A stretch of DNA of 13,637 nt, taken from Nitrospirota bacterium. GTDB lineage: Bacteria; Nitrospinota; Nitrospinia; Nitrospinales; Nitrospinaceae. Both the position numbers and the translations under genes were made by a program. Shown piece by piece: positions 1-6,997 of this stretch (the stretch's first letter is position 1; every line of letters starts with the position of its first letter). The stretch lies in the NCBI GenBank assembly GCA_003229345.1, contig QIDN01000444.1:1-13637 (forward strand), given 5' to 3'. The notes below the pieces were generated by a model. That model was given only the letters and a program-made list of their open reading frames with translations. It searched no databases and had not been told where the DNA came from.

Positions 1-306
1 GCCCCGTCGTTCACTGTCCGGAGTGACCGGACGTGAATCGCTCTGTTCATTCTCCGCTTGCGGCGGAGGAGGGGGTGCGTCTTTTGAAACCGGAGTTTGA
101 CGCTCTGAGTGCTCCGGGCGTTCCCTGGCTTCAAAGGATTGCGTTGCAGCCGGAGGCGCCTCGTCTTGACGGGGATCCACCCGGTCTTGGAGCACGCGGT
201 CAAACCGCTCGCCAGCGCCCTGTTCCAAACGGGACGCCTGAAAAGAAGGTTCCGGTTTAACCGGGATATCCAGGATGGAGCTTAGAATGTGGGTTCCGTT
301 GACCAC
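1..306 (-). CDS. N-terminus of Pro/Gln/Glu-rich protein, possibly flagellar hook-length control protein FliK (partial)
   Basis: The first 102 codons of a minus-strand gene that runs off the left edge. The GTG start at 304-306 is fixed by an in-frame TAA four codons upstream and by an AAGGA ribosome site at 316-320. The protein begins VNGTHILSSILDIPVKPEPS and soon has a short ERFDRVLQDR helix. It then becomes low-complexity and rich in P, Q, E, S and R, including a run of five prolines. A short helix containing FxxxL followed by a long disordered region is the usual layout of FliK N-termini. FliK measures hook length in the flagellar export apparatus and is often sigma-54 controlled, which agrees with the -24/-12 promoter just upstream. 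The diagnostic C-terminal FliK domain lies outside the window, so the identity is an inference. It could be another disordered exported or scaffold protein. Confidence 0.6.
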   Translation of the reverse strand, partial: MVNGTHILSSILDIPVKPEPSFQASRLEQGAGERFDRVLQDRVDPRQDEAPPAATQSFEARERPEHSERQTPVSKDAPPPPPQAENEQSDSRPVTPDSERRG

Positions 307-368
307 TGACTGATTTCCTTAAAATTGATCCAAATACACAACTCGGGTATTACGCCTACCCATAAGGA

Positions 369-383
369 GCAAACCTTGTGCCA
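369..383 (-). promoter_or_regulatory. Sigma-54 (RpoN) -24/-12 promoter
   Basis: On the minus strand the sequence reads TGGCACAAGGTTTGC: TGGCAC, five bases, TTGC. This matches the RpoN consensus at every core position, including the invariant GG and GC. Transcription would start near 357 and leave a leader of about 50 bases before the GTG start at 306. An imperfect inverted repeat, ACCGG-N4-CCGGT, lies directly upstream at 386-399. Confidence 0.8.
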
Positions 384-454
384 AAACCGGTTACCCGGTC
401 GGAAATATTTGAAATCGTGAGCGTTAGGGTTGGAACAGAGAAGACCGGGGGGCC

Positions 455-1021
455 CTATTCATCGGGCAAGAACTGCCTATCGGGCAAAATCTTCTCTTGC
501 CCAGCTCCCCCTCCGGGCAGGAGGCGGAGGTACTCCGCCGGGGTCAGGAAGCGGTAAATGTGGACAATGGTTTGGGCGGCTTCCTGGGTATCCGGATGGG
601 TCAGGTTTTCAGGCTTTAAACTGCCCTCGAACAGGCTTTTGAAATACGCCTTGGCGGTTTGCCGATCCGATTTTGTTGGGGACTGCTGCGGCAGGCGGGC
701 CAGGGCACCCGCATCCAGCCAGAATCCGCCGCACTTGGCACACTGGTCGACTTCGTAATTGAATTGCCGGCTGAAACAATGCCGATACAATAAGGTATTA
801 ATGCAATGAGGGCAGGGATGTTGAATGTCCCGGAATACATGAACTCCCTCCGCCCGTTCCACATGGAGCAGGGTTTCGCCGGAAGCGGGATTGCGGTCCT
901 TCAGTTTTTTGATCGCGCTCCACTCGAACCAGAGGCCGCCGCAACTGCCCTCGCAGGCCTGCACTTTGACGCCGGTGATTTCCACGGACTGAAGTTCGTT
1001 GTTACATGCCGGACAGTTCAT
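455..1021 (-). CDS. Double zinc-ribbon (zf-TFIIB-like) protein
   Basis: A 188-residue cytoplasmic protein with two zinc ribbons of the zf-TFIIB type. The first uses C3-C6 and C23-C27 followed by GGLWFE. The second uses C70-C73 and C94-C97 followed by GGFWLDAGAL. The CGG-(F/L)W-(L/F)(D/E) signature after the second pair is diagnostic of the family. The first ribbon is odd because its second pair is CxxxC rather than CxxC. The C-terminal 85 residues are helical-looking and end in two similar short stretches, ILPDRQ and FLPDE. Function in this family is generally unknown; metal or nucleic-acid binding is presumed. No Shine-Dalgarno is visible before the ATG. The gene ends 72 bases before the sigma-54 promoter of the next gene, so the two are probably transcribed separately. 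Confidence 0.88.
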   Translation of the reverse strand: MNCPACNNELQSVEITGVKVQACEGSCGGLWFEWSAIKKLKDRNPASGETLLHVERAEGVHVFRDIQHPCPHCINTLLYRHCFSRQFNYEVDQCAKCGGFWLDAGALARLPQQSPTKSDRQTAKAYFKSLFEGSLKPENLTHPDTQEAAQTIVHIYRFLTPAEYLRLLPGGGAGQEKILPDRQFLPDE

Positions 1022-1032
1022 AGAGCTATTGT

Positions 1033-1038
1033 ATTATA
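1033..1038 (-). promoter_or_regulatory. Candidate -10 box for the zinc-ribbon gene
   Basis: A perfect TATAAT on the minus strand ends 11 bases before the ATG at 1021. No good -35 is visible at 16-18 bases spacing. If used, it would give a leader of only about five bases, that is, a nearly leaderless mRNA. This agrees with the missing ribosome-binding site. Confidence 0.3.
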
Positions 1039-1075
1039 TGAACGGTAATACTTGTGGCTGTGGTTTTGATTTATG

Positions 1076-1112
1076 CCGGTTTTTTGTTAAATGCGGAGTT
1101 TTCAAAAACCGG
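1076..1112. repeat. Inverted repeat CCGGTTTTT / AAAAACCGG
   Basis: Two perfect 9-base arms at 1076-1084 and 1104-1112 are separated by 19 bases. The arms carry both G/C pairs and T runs, so it could be a weak terminator-like structure or a protein site. No gene ends nearby that would need a terminator. Confidence 0.4.
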
Positions 1113-1326
1113 GCTCGGGGGGTCCTATTACCGTCATCTTTAAAAATCACCCCAAAAAATAAGTGTTCTGATACCCTTCAGAGCGACTGGTTTAGCGTTG
1201 CCCGGGAAAACGGGTGAGCTTCTAAAGTCTGATATTTTCCCTAGCAGTCTTTTTAGGGTGGTTTATGTAATTTAAGAGAATACAGATATTTTCAACTGAT
1301 TGAAAATCAACGGGAGTTTGGTTGGG

Positions 1327-1349
1327 CAAACCCCTTTGACAAACCCCTT
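1327..1349 (+). repeat. Direct repeat CAAACCCCTT x2 over the -35
   Basis: CAAACCCCTT occurs at 1327-1336 and again at 1340-1349, a spacing of 13 bases. The copies flank and overlap the -35 hexamer at 1336-1341. This position suits a repressor or activator operator. Confidence 0.45.
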
Positions 1350-1364
1350 CGTATCACTTAAATT
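1336..1364 (+). promoter_or_regulatory. Sigma-70-type promoter for the gene at 1421
   Basis: Perfect -35 TTGACA at 1336-1341, a 17-base spacer, and -10 TAAATT at 1359-1364 (4 of 6 matches). Start of transcription is expected near 1371, giving a leader of about 50 bases. Confidence 0.65.
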
Positions 1365-1420
1365 AGAGGGTACCCACTGAAATCCTTTTAAACACGGAAA
1401 TTGGAAAGTTCGTTACCTCT

Positions 1421-2095
1421 ATGGCCTCTATGCCGCTTGAAACAGATTATATAAACCCCGATGTCATCTTGACCACCCGCGTGACTCAGGAATTGAAAGA
1501 TCGGGTCAAGTACGTCAAATGCGCAGGGCTGATTATGCTCACTTTTTTTCTTTCCGCCTATACGTTCAGTACCGCCATTTGGTGGGTTCTCTTGACCGGC
1601 GTGTTGTGGTGGGGTGCGCTATGGTATTTGAAACGGAGGCCAACGATTGTGTTGGAGGAGGGCAGGACCCGGAAGGTTCTACTGTCTGGAATCACCAAGT
1701 TTGGCAAAGCCCAGACCCTTCCGTTTAATCTGGTGGAAAAAGTCACGGTGATGGCGGATATATTGGGTAGAGCCAGAGGCCAATATATCCCGCAATTGGT
1801 TTTGAAAGGTCTTAAAGGCGGTGGTAAAAAACTGGTGATCAATTGTTTTCCGGTGGAGGATATTATTCAAGCGCATTATACCGCCCAACTGTTGGCCGCC
1901 TTCTGTCGTACAGATGCATTGGACTTTAAGAAAAACCAACTCCCTATTTTACCCACTCATATTCCAACCCGGTTCCGGGTTGGCCGGGGTGAAACCCTCA
2001 AGTCCGTTGCGTCCACAATGAAGAAAGCCAAGGCTCCACAAAAAAGAGCGGGCACCCAGAGAACGCCAGCTCGACCCAAGCCTATCCGATCCTAA
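1421..2095 (+). CDS. Hypothetical two-helix membrane protein with basic C-terminal tail
   Basis: A 224-residue protein I cannot assign to a named family. An N-terminal polar segment is followed by two hydrophobic helices at about 34-50 and 53-70, with KRR on the far side, so both ends are probably cytoplasmic. Residues 74-165 read as a beta-rich domain (PTIVLEEGRTRKVLLSGITK, later QLVLKGLKGGGKKLVINCF) similar in style to bacterial PH-like domains that follow paired helices. The C-terminal 45 residues are rich in K, R, P and A and include FRVGRGETLKSVASTM, which resembles the first half of a LysM repeat but stops short. No strong ribosome site is visible. ATG 1421 is used, but ATG 1430 is an alternative. 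The gene converges on the antiporter gene with 19 bases between stop codons. Confidence 0.72.
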   Translation: MASMPLETDYINPDVILTTRVTQELKDRVKYVKCAGLIMLTFFLSAYTFSTAIWWVLLTGVLWWGALWYLKRRPTIVLEEGRTRKVLLSGITKFGKAQTLPFNLVEKVTVMADILGRARGQYIPQLVLKGLKGGGKKLVINCFPVEDIIQAHYTAQLLAAFCRTDALDFKKNQLPILPTHIPTRFRVGRGETLKSVASTMKKAKAPQKRAGTQRTPARPKPIRS

Positions 2096-2114
2096 CTTTA
2101 CTTTTCCAATTAAT

Positions 2115-4115
2115 TTAAGGTATTTGCGGGGTTGTTTCATCCGGACCTGAACGCAGGTGTCGCATTGCCTGGTCTACTTGCGCGTGCCGACCGAATAATA
2201 TGAGGACATCCTCTGTTGCAATACGAAAATCTCCGGAAGGATTGGGTTGCGCATGGTTGTCACGTACCACGGCGATCAGCGTGGCTCCGGTTTTCTGGGT
2301 TAAATTCAGGTTGTCGAGTTGTTTGCCGTTGGACCACGAATCTTCCATCACTTGAAACGATTGACTCAAGGATGCCGTCAGGTAGGTGGAAAAATTCTGC
2401 ATACTTTCCATGTTGAGCGACAATCCCCGAAACATCCCATAACCTTCCAATCGCACCAATTCCACCTGTTGTTCGATGATGTTGTTGGGCATTCGAAACT
2501 CTCTCAACACTCGTGAAAAAATTTCAATGGAGGTTTCAAATTCCTCGGGAATGACCTGATTTGCTCCGGCTTTCTTCAACTCATCCACCTGTGATGAGAA
2601 GCGGGTTTTCACCATGATGTAAATATCCGGATTGAGTGTCCGCGCTAACCGGACCGAATGTTCGGTGGCCTGATGATCGGGTATGGAATACACGATGATT
2701 TTTGCCTGCGCGATTCCGGCCCGGCCCAACGTAGCCCGGTGGCTGGCGTCTCCGTAAAGTATAGGTACTTCTTCCGTTAACGCGTGTTTGATCAACTCGC
2801 CATCCAACTCCACCACCATGAAGGGAATGTGGGTTTCCTTGAGCACCCTTGCCAGGTTTCTGCCCACGACGTCGTAACCCGCGATAATGACATGTCCCTT
2901 GAGTTCTTCACGCTGTTGTTCCGGAAGTTCCTCCTGGGCTCCCCCTGCCGTCCATTTGGAAAAAATAAAATAGGATGCAGGCGAAGAAACCTGGATCAAC
3001 ACCGGGGCGATCAACATGGTTAATACGGCCACGCTTAAAAACATTTGGTGGTTGCCGGATGAGAGGAGTCCCTGCGTAAGAGCCAGTCCCGCCAGAATCA
3101 GCGAGAACTCACCGACTTGTGCCAACCGCACTCCCACAATAAAAGAAATGCGCGCAGGACTTCCGACGGCCAGCGCCGCGAGAAAACCGGACGCCGTTTT
3201 TAAAACAATCACGATGAGCGTAAGTAAAAGGATTATGGAAAAATGATCCATAAAATTTCCAATGTTCAACAGCATGCCGATGGATATAAAAAAGATACTG
3301 CTGAAGTAATCCCTCAGCGGCAGGATATCAAGAATGATCTGGTGGCTGTACTCGGATTCGGAGATGATCAGCCCGGCGATAAAAGCGCCCATGGCCAGCG
3401 ACAGGCCCAGCTTATGCGATACCCATCCAGTGCCCAGGATAATGAGAATCACCAGAAGCGTCAGGTGCTCCTTGCTACCCATGCGTGCGACAGCGCTCAG
3501 AAACCGGGGAACCAGCAAACGCGACAGAAAAAATATTCCCGCAACGGCGGCGAAAGCTTTACCAAAGGCCGCGGCGAAATCCATGCTGGATGTTTCTCCG
3601 CTGTTGGCCAGCAGGGGGATCATCAACATCAAAGGCACGACGCATAAATCCTGAAACAGCAGGATGCCGATGGAGGTGCGGCCGTGCAGGGTATCCAGTT
3701 CAGCACGGTCGGTAATCATTTTCAGAACAATAGCGGTACTGCTGAGCGCAATGATCATGGCCAGCGCCAGGCTGACCGATCCAGAGCCTCCCAGGTAATG
3801 CGTTTGAATAAAATACCAGGCCGCAATCGTCAGGCCCATTTGCAGGACACCCGCGCTGATGATGGATGCCATATTTTTAAGCAGATGGGAGATCGAAAAC
3901 TCGAGGCCGATAATAAAAAGTAACAAGATAATTCCGATTTCGGCCAGCTTTTCTACGGATGAAGGGTCGCCGATCCATCCCAATCCGTACGGACCGATCA
4001 AAATGCCGGCAATTAAAAATCCCATGATGGAGGGTAGGCGAATCCGATGGAAAAGCACGTTGATTGGCAAGGAAACCAACAAAAGGAGGGCTAAATCTTG
4101 TATAATTTGCGGCAT
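2115..4115 (-). CDS. Kef-type K+/H+ antiporter (CPA2) with RCK/TrkA-N and TrkA-C domains
   Basis: A 666-residue inner-membrane cation/proton antiporter. Residues 1-385 form about 12-13 transmembrane helices of the Na_H_Exchanger (CPA2) domain, with the transport-site motif FQDLCVVPL (Q155-D156) and AMGAFIAGLIIS near 241. The QD pair, not ND or DD, is typical of K+-type members. After a charged linker comes an RCK N-domain from about 407, ending in IPEEFETSIEIFSRVL, and a TrkA-C-like domain near 575-650. The full domain set and length match KefB/YbaL-like proteins, which control K+ efflux and cytoplasmic pH. One oddity is that the nucleotide-binding loop reads G413-Y-D-V-V-G418, with Asp415 in place of the usual middle glycine. 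A GAGG lies 10 bases before the ATG. The gene is divergent from the ammonium transporter. Confidence 0.93.
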   Translation of the reverse strand: MPQIIQDLALLLLVSLPINVLFHRIRLPSIMGFLIAGILIGPYGLGWIGDPSSVEKLAEIGIILLLFIIGLEFSISHLLKNMASIISAGVLQMGLTIAAWYFIQTHYLGGSGSVSLALAMIIALSSTAIVLKMITDRAELDTLHGRTSIGILLFQDLCVVPLMLMIPLLANSGETSSMDFAAAFGKAFAAVAGIFFLSRLLVPRFLSAVARMGSKEHLTLLVILIILGTGWVSHKLGLSLAMGAFIAGLIISESEYSHQIILDILPLRDYFSSIFFISIGMLLNIGNFMDHFSIILLLTLIVIVLKTASGFLAALAVGSPARISFIVGVRLAQVGEFSLILAGLALTQGLLSSGNHQMFLSVAVLTMLIAPVLIQVSSPASYFIFSKWTAGGAQEELPEQQREELKGHVIIAGYDVVGRNLARVLKETHIPFMVVELDGELIKHALTEEVPILYGDASHRATLGRAGIAQAKIIVYSIPDHQATEHSVRLARTLNPDIYIMVKTRFSSQVDELKKAGANQVIPEEFETSIEIFSRVLREFRMPNNIIEQQVELVRLEGYGMFRGLSLNMESMQNFSTYLTASLSQSFQVMEDSWSNGKQLDNLNLTQKTGATLIAVVRDNHAQPNPSGDFRIATEDVLILFGRHAQVDQAMRHLRSGPDETTPQIP

Positions 4116-4188
4116 TTCAACAAAGCCTCGGGGGGAAGTGAAACCGGACCTTTTAATGCAAGGGCTGGCCGATACTCAGAGCGCAATC

Positions 4189-4196
4189 ATTATACT
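4189..4196. promoter_or_regulatory. Overlapping divergent -10 boxes (antiporter and amt)
   Basis: The minus strand has a perfect TATAAT at 4189-4194 facing the antiporter gene. The plus strand has TATACT at 4191-4196 facing amt. Neither has a convincing -35, so both may need an activator. Because the two boxes share bases, RNA polymerase could probably occupy only one at a time. Confidence 0.4.
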
Positions 4197-4235
4197 CTTG
4201 GCAGGTTTCAGGACGAGTAGAAAAAGGGGGAACTA

Positions 4236-5468
4236 ATGGAAAAAGATATTCTTGCTCTCGAACAGAGCGGAGACGTGCTATTCCTGATGTTAGGGGCGGC
4301 CATGGTATTTGCCATGCATGGCGGCTTTGCTTTTCTTGAGGTGGGTACGGTACGAAAAAAAAATCAAGTCAACGCTTTGGTGAAAATCATTGTCGACTTT
4401 GCAATCAGCACGGTCATCTATTTTGCCATCGGCTATGCAATTGCTTACGGAGTTTATTTTTATCAATCGGCAGAAACCCTGGTCGCTGACAAGCAAGGGT
4501 ATGAGCTGGTTCATTTCTTTTTTCTGCTGACCTTTGCCGCGGCGGTTCCCGCGATCATTTCCGGCGGTATCGCGGAACGGGCCAAGTTCTGGACGCAGGC
4601 GTTGGCGGCCGCTATTTTCGTAGGCGTGGTCTATTCCTTATTCGAAGGCATGGTTTGGGGACAAATTTCTTTTCTGGGACAGGCAGGTTCCTGGCTTGAA
4701 AAGTTTGCCGGTGCTCCCTTTCACGATTTTGCCGGATCCGTCGTGGTGCATTCCATGGGCGGATGGCTGGCTTTGGTAGGCGTTTGGGTTTTAGGGCCCC
4801 GTATTGGCCGCTGGGATTCGCAGGGCAGAAGCCGGCCCATCCCGGTCAGCAATATTCCCTTCCTTGCGTTGGGCGCGTGGATGTTGTGCATCGGCTGGTT
4901 TGGATTTAATGTCATGTCCGCTGCTACCATCAAAGGCATCTCCGGACTGGTGGCGATGAATTCCCTGTTCGCCATGGTCGGTGGCATTCTGTTTGCCCTG
5001 GTGGTTTCCAAAAACGATCCGGGTTTTATCCATAACGGAGCGTTGGCGGGACTGGTCGCCATCTGCGCCGGGTCGGATCAGGTGCATCCCATTGGCGCTT
5101 TCTTTATTGGCGGCATTGCCGGACTCATCTTCGTTTATGGGTTTACCTGGGAGCAGGAAAAACTGAAGCTAGACGATGTTCTCGGTGTCTGGCCTCTACA
5201 TGGACTTTGCGGCACCTGGGGCGGCATCGCTTGCGGCATTTTCGGTCAAAAAGCACTGGGCGGATTGGGTGAAGTCAGCTTTACCGCGCAATTGATCGGC
5301 TCGCTGGCCGCGGTGGCGGTGGCTTTGGTGGCCGGGTTCCTCGTCTATAAAACCCTGGACGGCCTGTTCGGCATCCGGTTGGATAAAGACGACGAACTGC
5401 AAGGCTCGGACCTCACCGTGCACAAAGTGGAATCGACGCCAGAGGAAGTCACCTCAAGATATTCCTGA
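4236..5468 (+). CDS. amt: Ammonium transporter (Amt/MEP family)
   Basis: A 410-residue inner-membrane channel for ammonium uptake, with about 11 hydrophobic helices. Family landmarks are IISGGIAERAKFW near 107-119, D164 in HDFAG (equivalent of E. coli D160), the twin histidines H172 (VVHSMGG) and H322 (LHGLCGTWGG), and GWFGFN at 220-225. The C-terminal tail GIRLDKDDELQGSDLTVHK matches the cytoplasmic tail that contacts PII proteins. The stretch after GWFGFN is VMSAA instead of the common AGSA, so this is not the classical AmtB group. There is no cleaved signal peptide; the first helix begins near residue 12. A strong GGGGGA ribosome site sits at 4226-4231. No glnB or glnK lies next to it, which is unusual for amt in many bacteria. 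Confidence 0.95.
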   Translation: MEKDILALEQSGDVLFLMLGAAMVFAMHGGFAFLEVGTVRKKNQVNALVKIIVDFAISTVIYFAIGYAIAYGVYFYQSAETLVADKQGYELVHFFFLLTFAAAVPAIISGGIAERAKFWTQALAAAIFVGVVYSLFEGMVWGQISFLGQAGSWLEKFAGAPFHDFAGSVVVHSMGGWLALVGVWVLGPRIGRWDSQGRSRPIPVSNIPFLALGAWMLCIGWFGFNVMSAATIKGISGLVAMNSLFAMVGGILFALVVSKNDPGFIHNGALAGLVAICAGSDQVHPIGAFFIGGIAGLIFVYGFTWEQEKLKLDDVLGVWPLHGLCGTWGGIACGIFGQKALGGLGEVSFTAQLIGSLAAVAVALVAGFLVYKTLDGLFGIRLDKDDELQGSDLTVHKVESTPEEVTSRYS

Positions 5469-5486
5469 TTCTCATTGCTCAACTAG

Positions 5487-5507
5487 CCCCCCTCCTACTC
5501 GGAGGGG
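5487..5507. terminator. GC-rich hairpin after amt
   Basis: Stem CCCCTCC (5489-5495) with GGAGGGG (5501-5507) around TACTC. GCTCA (5477-5481) and TGAGC (5516-5520) can pair outside it. There is no T tract on either strand, so it may be an interspersed palindrome that stabilises the mRNA end, not a true intrinsic terminator. It lies between convergent genes. Confidence 0.45.
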
Positions 5508-5590
5508 AAACTTGCTGAGCGGTAACCTTAAAATCTCGGTTGGCGAAAGTAACTCATTGATAGCGTCTTAACGCCCCAGCTAAATTGGGT

Positions 5591-5620
5591 CCAGCGTGAC
5601 GCTGGCCGGGCTTTGCCCGG
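5591..5620. repeat. Two abutting 15-base hairpins at the helicase 3' end
   Basis: CCAGCG-TGA-CGCTGG (5591-5605) and CCGGGC-TTT-GCCCGG (5606-5620) are each perfect six-pair stems with three-base loops, joined without a gap. The second ends one base before the helicase stop codon (5621-5623, minus). No T tract follows, so these may protect the 3' end or act as a Rho-independent-like pause. Confidence 0.6.
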
Positions 5621-6997
5621 TTATCGGGACGAGCGTGGCTTGGCGTGAAAGGACCTCGTCTTTTTAGCGTAACCGCCTGGAGCCGATGGATTGGTTCTTT
5701 GCGAGGACCGCCTACTACCGGACTTGGCAGAAAAGCCGTTGGAATTTCTTCTTCCAGCGCCCGCTCCCGCTCCTCTTCGCCCTCTGTTTCCGTTACCACC
5801 ACTTCGATGACTTGACTTCGAGGCTATAGCGTCCGAGTGATAGGCATGATCTTTATCCACGGTCACACTCTGGTTAATGGTTCTCTCGATCCCGCGCAAA
5901 TAGCCACGCTCTTCAGCGTCACAAAATGACAATGCGATGCCCGTGGCTCCCGCGCGTGCGGTTCGGCCGATGCGGTGGACATAGCTTTCCGCTTCTTTGG
6001 GCAATTCGTAATTGATGACGTGGGTAATGCCATCTACGTCAAGGCCACGAGAGGCGACGTCGGTCGCGACGAGAACCCGAACGTGCCCGGAGCGGAATTT
6101 ATTCAATGCCTGCATACGCGCCGATTGTGATTTGTTTCCGTGGATCGCTTCGGTCCGAATTCGCTTTTTACTCAAATTTTTAGCGACGCGGTTGGCACCG
6201 TGCTTGGTGCGCGTGAATACGAGAACCCGGTAGACGCTTTCGTCTTCGAGAATCGATTCCAGCAAGGCGCTCTTGTTTTCCCGATCCACAAACATGATGC
6301 GTTGATCCACTTTATCCACCGTGCTGGCTGGAGGGGCAACGCTGACTTTGATCGGGTCGTTGAGAAACTTATGAGTGAGGCGAACGATCTCAGCCGGCAG
6401 AGTCGCGGAAAATAATACGGTCTGACGGGTTTCCGGAATCGCATTAAAGATTTTTTTGACGTCTGGCAAAAATCCCATGTCGAGCATTTGATCGGCTTCG
6501 TCGAGGACAAAGACGTCGACTTTGTCCATGCGGAGACAGCCCTGATTAAACAGGTCGAGCAATCTTCCGGGGGTCGCGACGAGAATATCAACGCCACGCG
6601 ATAACGCGCGGATTTGTGCTTTAGGGTTCACCCCGCCGAAAACGACCGTTTGATTGAATTTTAAATATCGTCCGTAAACTCGGAAACTTTCCTCGATTTG
6701 AAGAGCCAGTTCGCGGGTGGGTGTCAGGATGAGAGAGCGGACTTCCTTGGGCCTGGGTTTGTCTTTATATTCTGCGAGACGTTGCAGAATGGGCAAGGCA
6801 AAGGCCGCGGTTTTACCGGTCCCGGTTTGCGCGCATCCCAGAAGGTCGCGTCCTTCCAACAGATGTGGAATCGCTTCCGTCTGGATAGGCGTGGGTTGTG
6901 TGTACTTTTCTTCGCTGACTGCGCGGCGGATCGGGCTGATGAGGTTGAGAGTGTCGAATCCTCCTGGATTAGACGTGGGTACTGATTGGGTTAACAT
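5621..6997 (-). CDS. rhlE: DEAD-box ATP-dependent RNA helicase, RhlE-like
   Basis: A 458-residue RNA-unwinding enzyme with every DEAD-box motif intact: Q motif with PTPIQ (35-39), motif I AQTGTGKT (56-63), PTRELA (93-98), TPGR (142-145), DEAD (166-169), SAT (197-199), ATDVASRGLD (311-320) and HRIGRTARAG (341-350). The core ends near 385. A basic tail of about 70 residues, rich in G, R, S and N, follows; it is typical of RhlE-type helicases and binds RNA. A clear GGAG ribosome site lies upstream of the ATG. The family acts in ribosome assembly and RNA decay and is often induced by cold. The long structured leader fits post-transcriptional control. RhlE is the best fit over DeaD/CsdA because the protein is short and lacks the DeaD RNA-binding domain. 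Confidence 0.93.
   Translation of the reverse strand: MLTQSVPTSNPGGFDTLNLISPIRRAVSEEKYTQPTPIQTEAIPHLLEGRDLLGCAQTGTGKTAAFALPILQRLAEYKDKPRPKEVRSLILTPTRELALQIEESFRVYGRYLKFNQTVVFGGVNPKAQIRALSRGVDILVATPGRLLDLFNQGCLRMDKVDVFVLDEADQMLDMGFLPDVKKIFNAIPETRQTVLFSATLPAEIVRLTHKFLNDPIKVSVAPPASTVDKVDQRIMFVDRENKSALLESILEDESVYRVLVFTRTKHGANRVAKNLSKKRIRTEAIHGNKSQSARMQALNKFRSGHVRVLVATDVASRGLDVDGITHVINYELPKEAESYVHRIGRTARAGATGIALSFCDAEERGYLRGIERTINQSVTVDKDHAYHSDAIASKSSHRSGGNGNRGRRGAGAGAGRRNSNGFSAKSGSRRSSQRTNPSAPGGYAKKTRSFHAKPRSSR

Larger units (their letters stand above)
1022..1420. other. 400-base intergenic region between divergent genes
   Basis: No reading frame here looks like a gene. The region holds the candidate -10 for the minus gene, an inverted repeat at 1076-1112, a hairpin at 1285-1308 (arms GATaTTTTCA and TGAAAATC around a six-base loop), and the plus-strand promoter at 1336-1364. 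Confidence 0.7.

Noticed and set aside
33..260. Plus-strand reading frame of 75 codons
   Set aside because: No ribosome site and low-complexity composition; it is the shadow of the FliK-like gene on the other strand.
999..1217. Plus-strand reading frame of 72 codons in the intergenic gap
   Set aside because: It overlaps the zinc-ribbon gene start, has no ribosome site and no recognisable protein features.
3243..3654. Plus-strand frames of 106-134 codons inside the antiporter
   Set aside because: They are antisense to conserved transmembrane coding sequence, with unlikely compositions.
4198..4212. Possible sigma-54 promoter for amt (TTGGCAGGTTTCAGG)
   Set aside because: The -24 half is acceptable, but the -12 TTGC is missing at the right distance.
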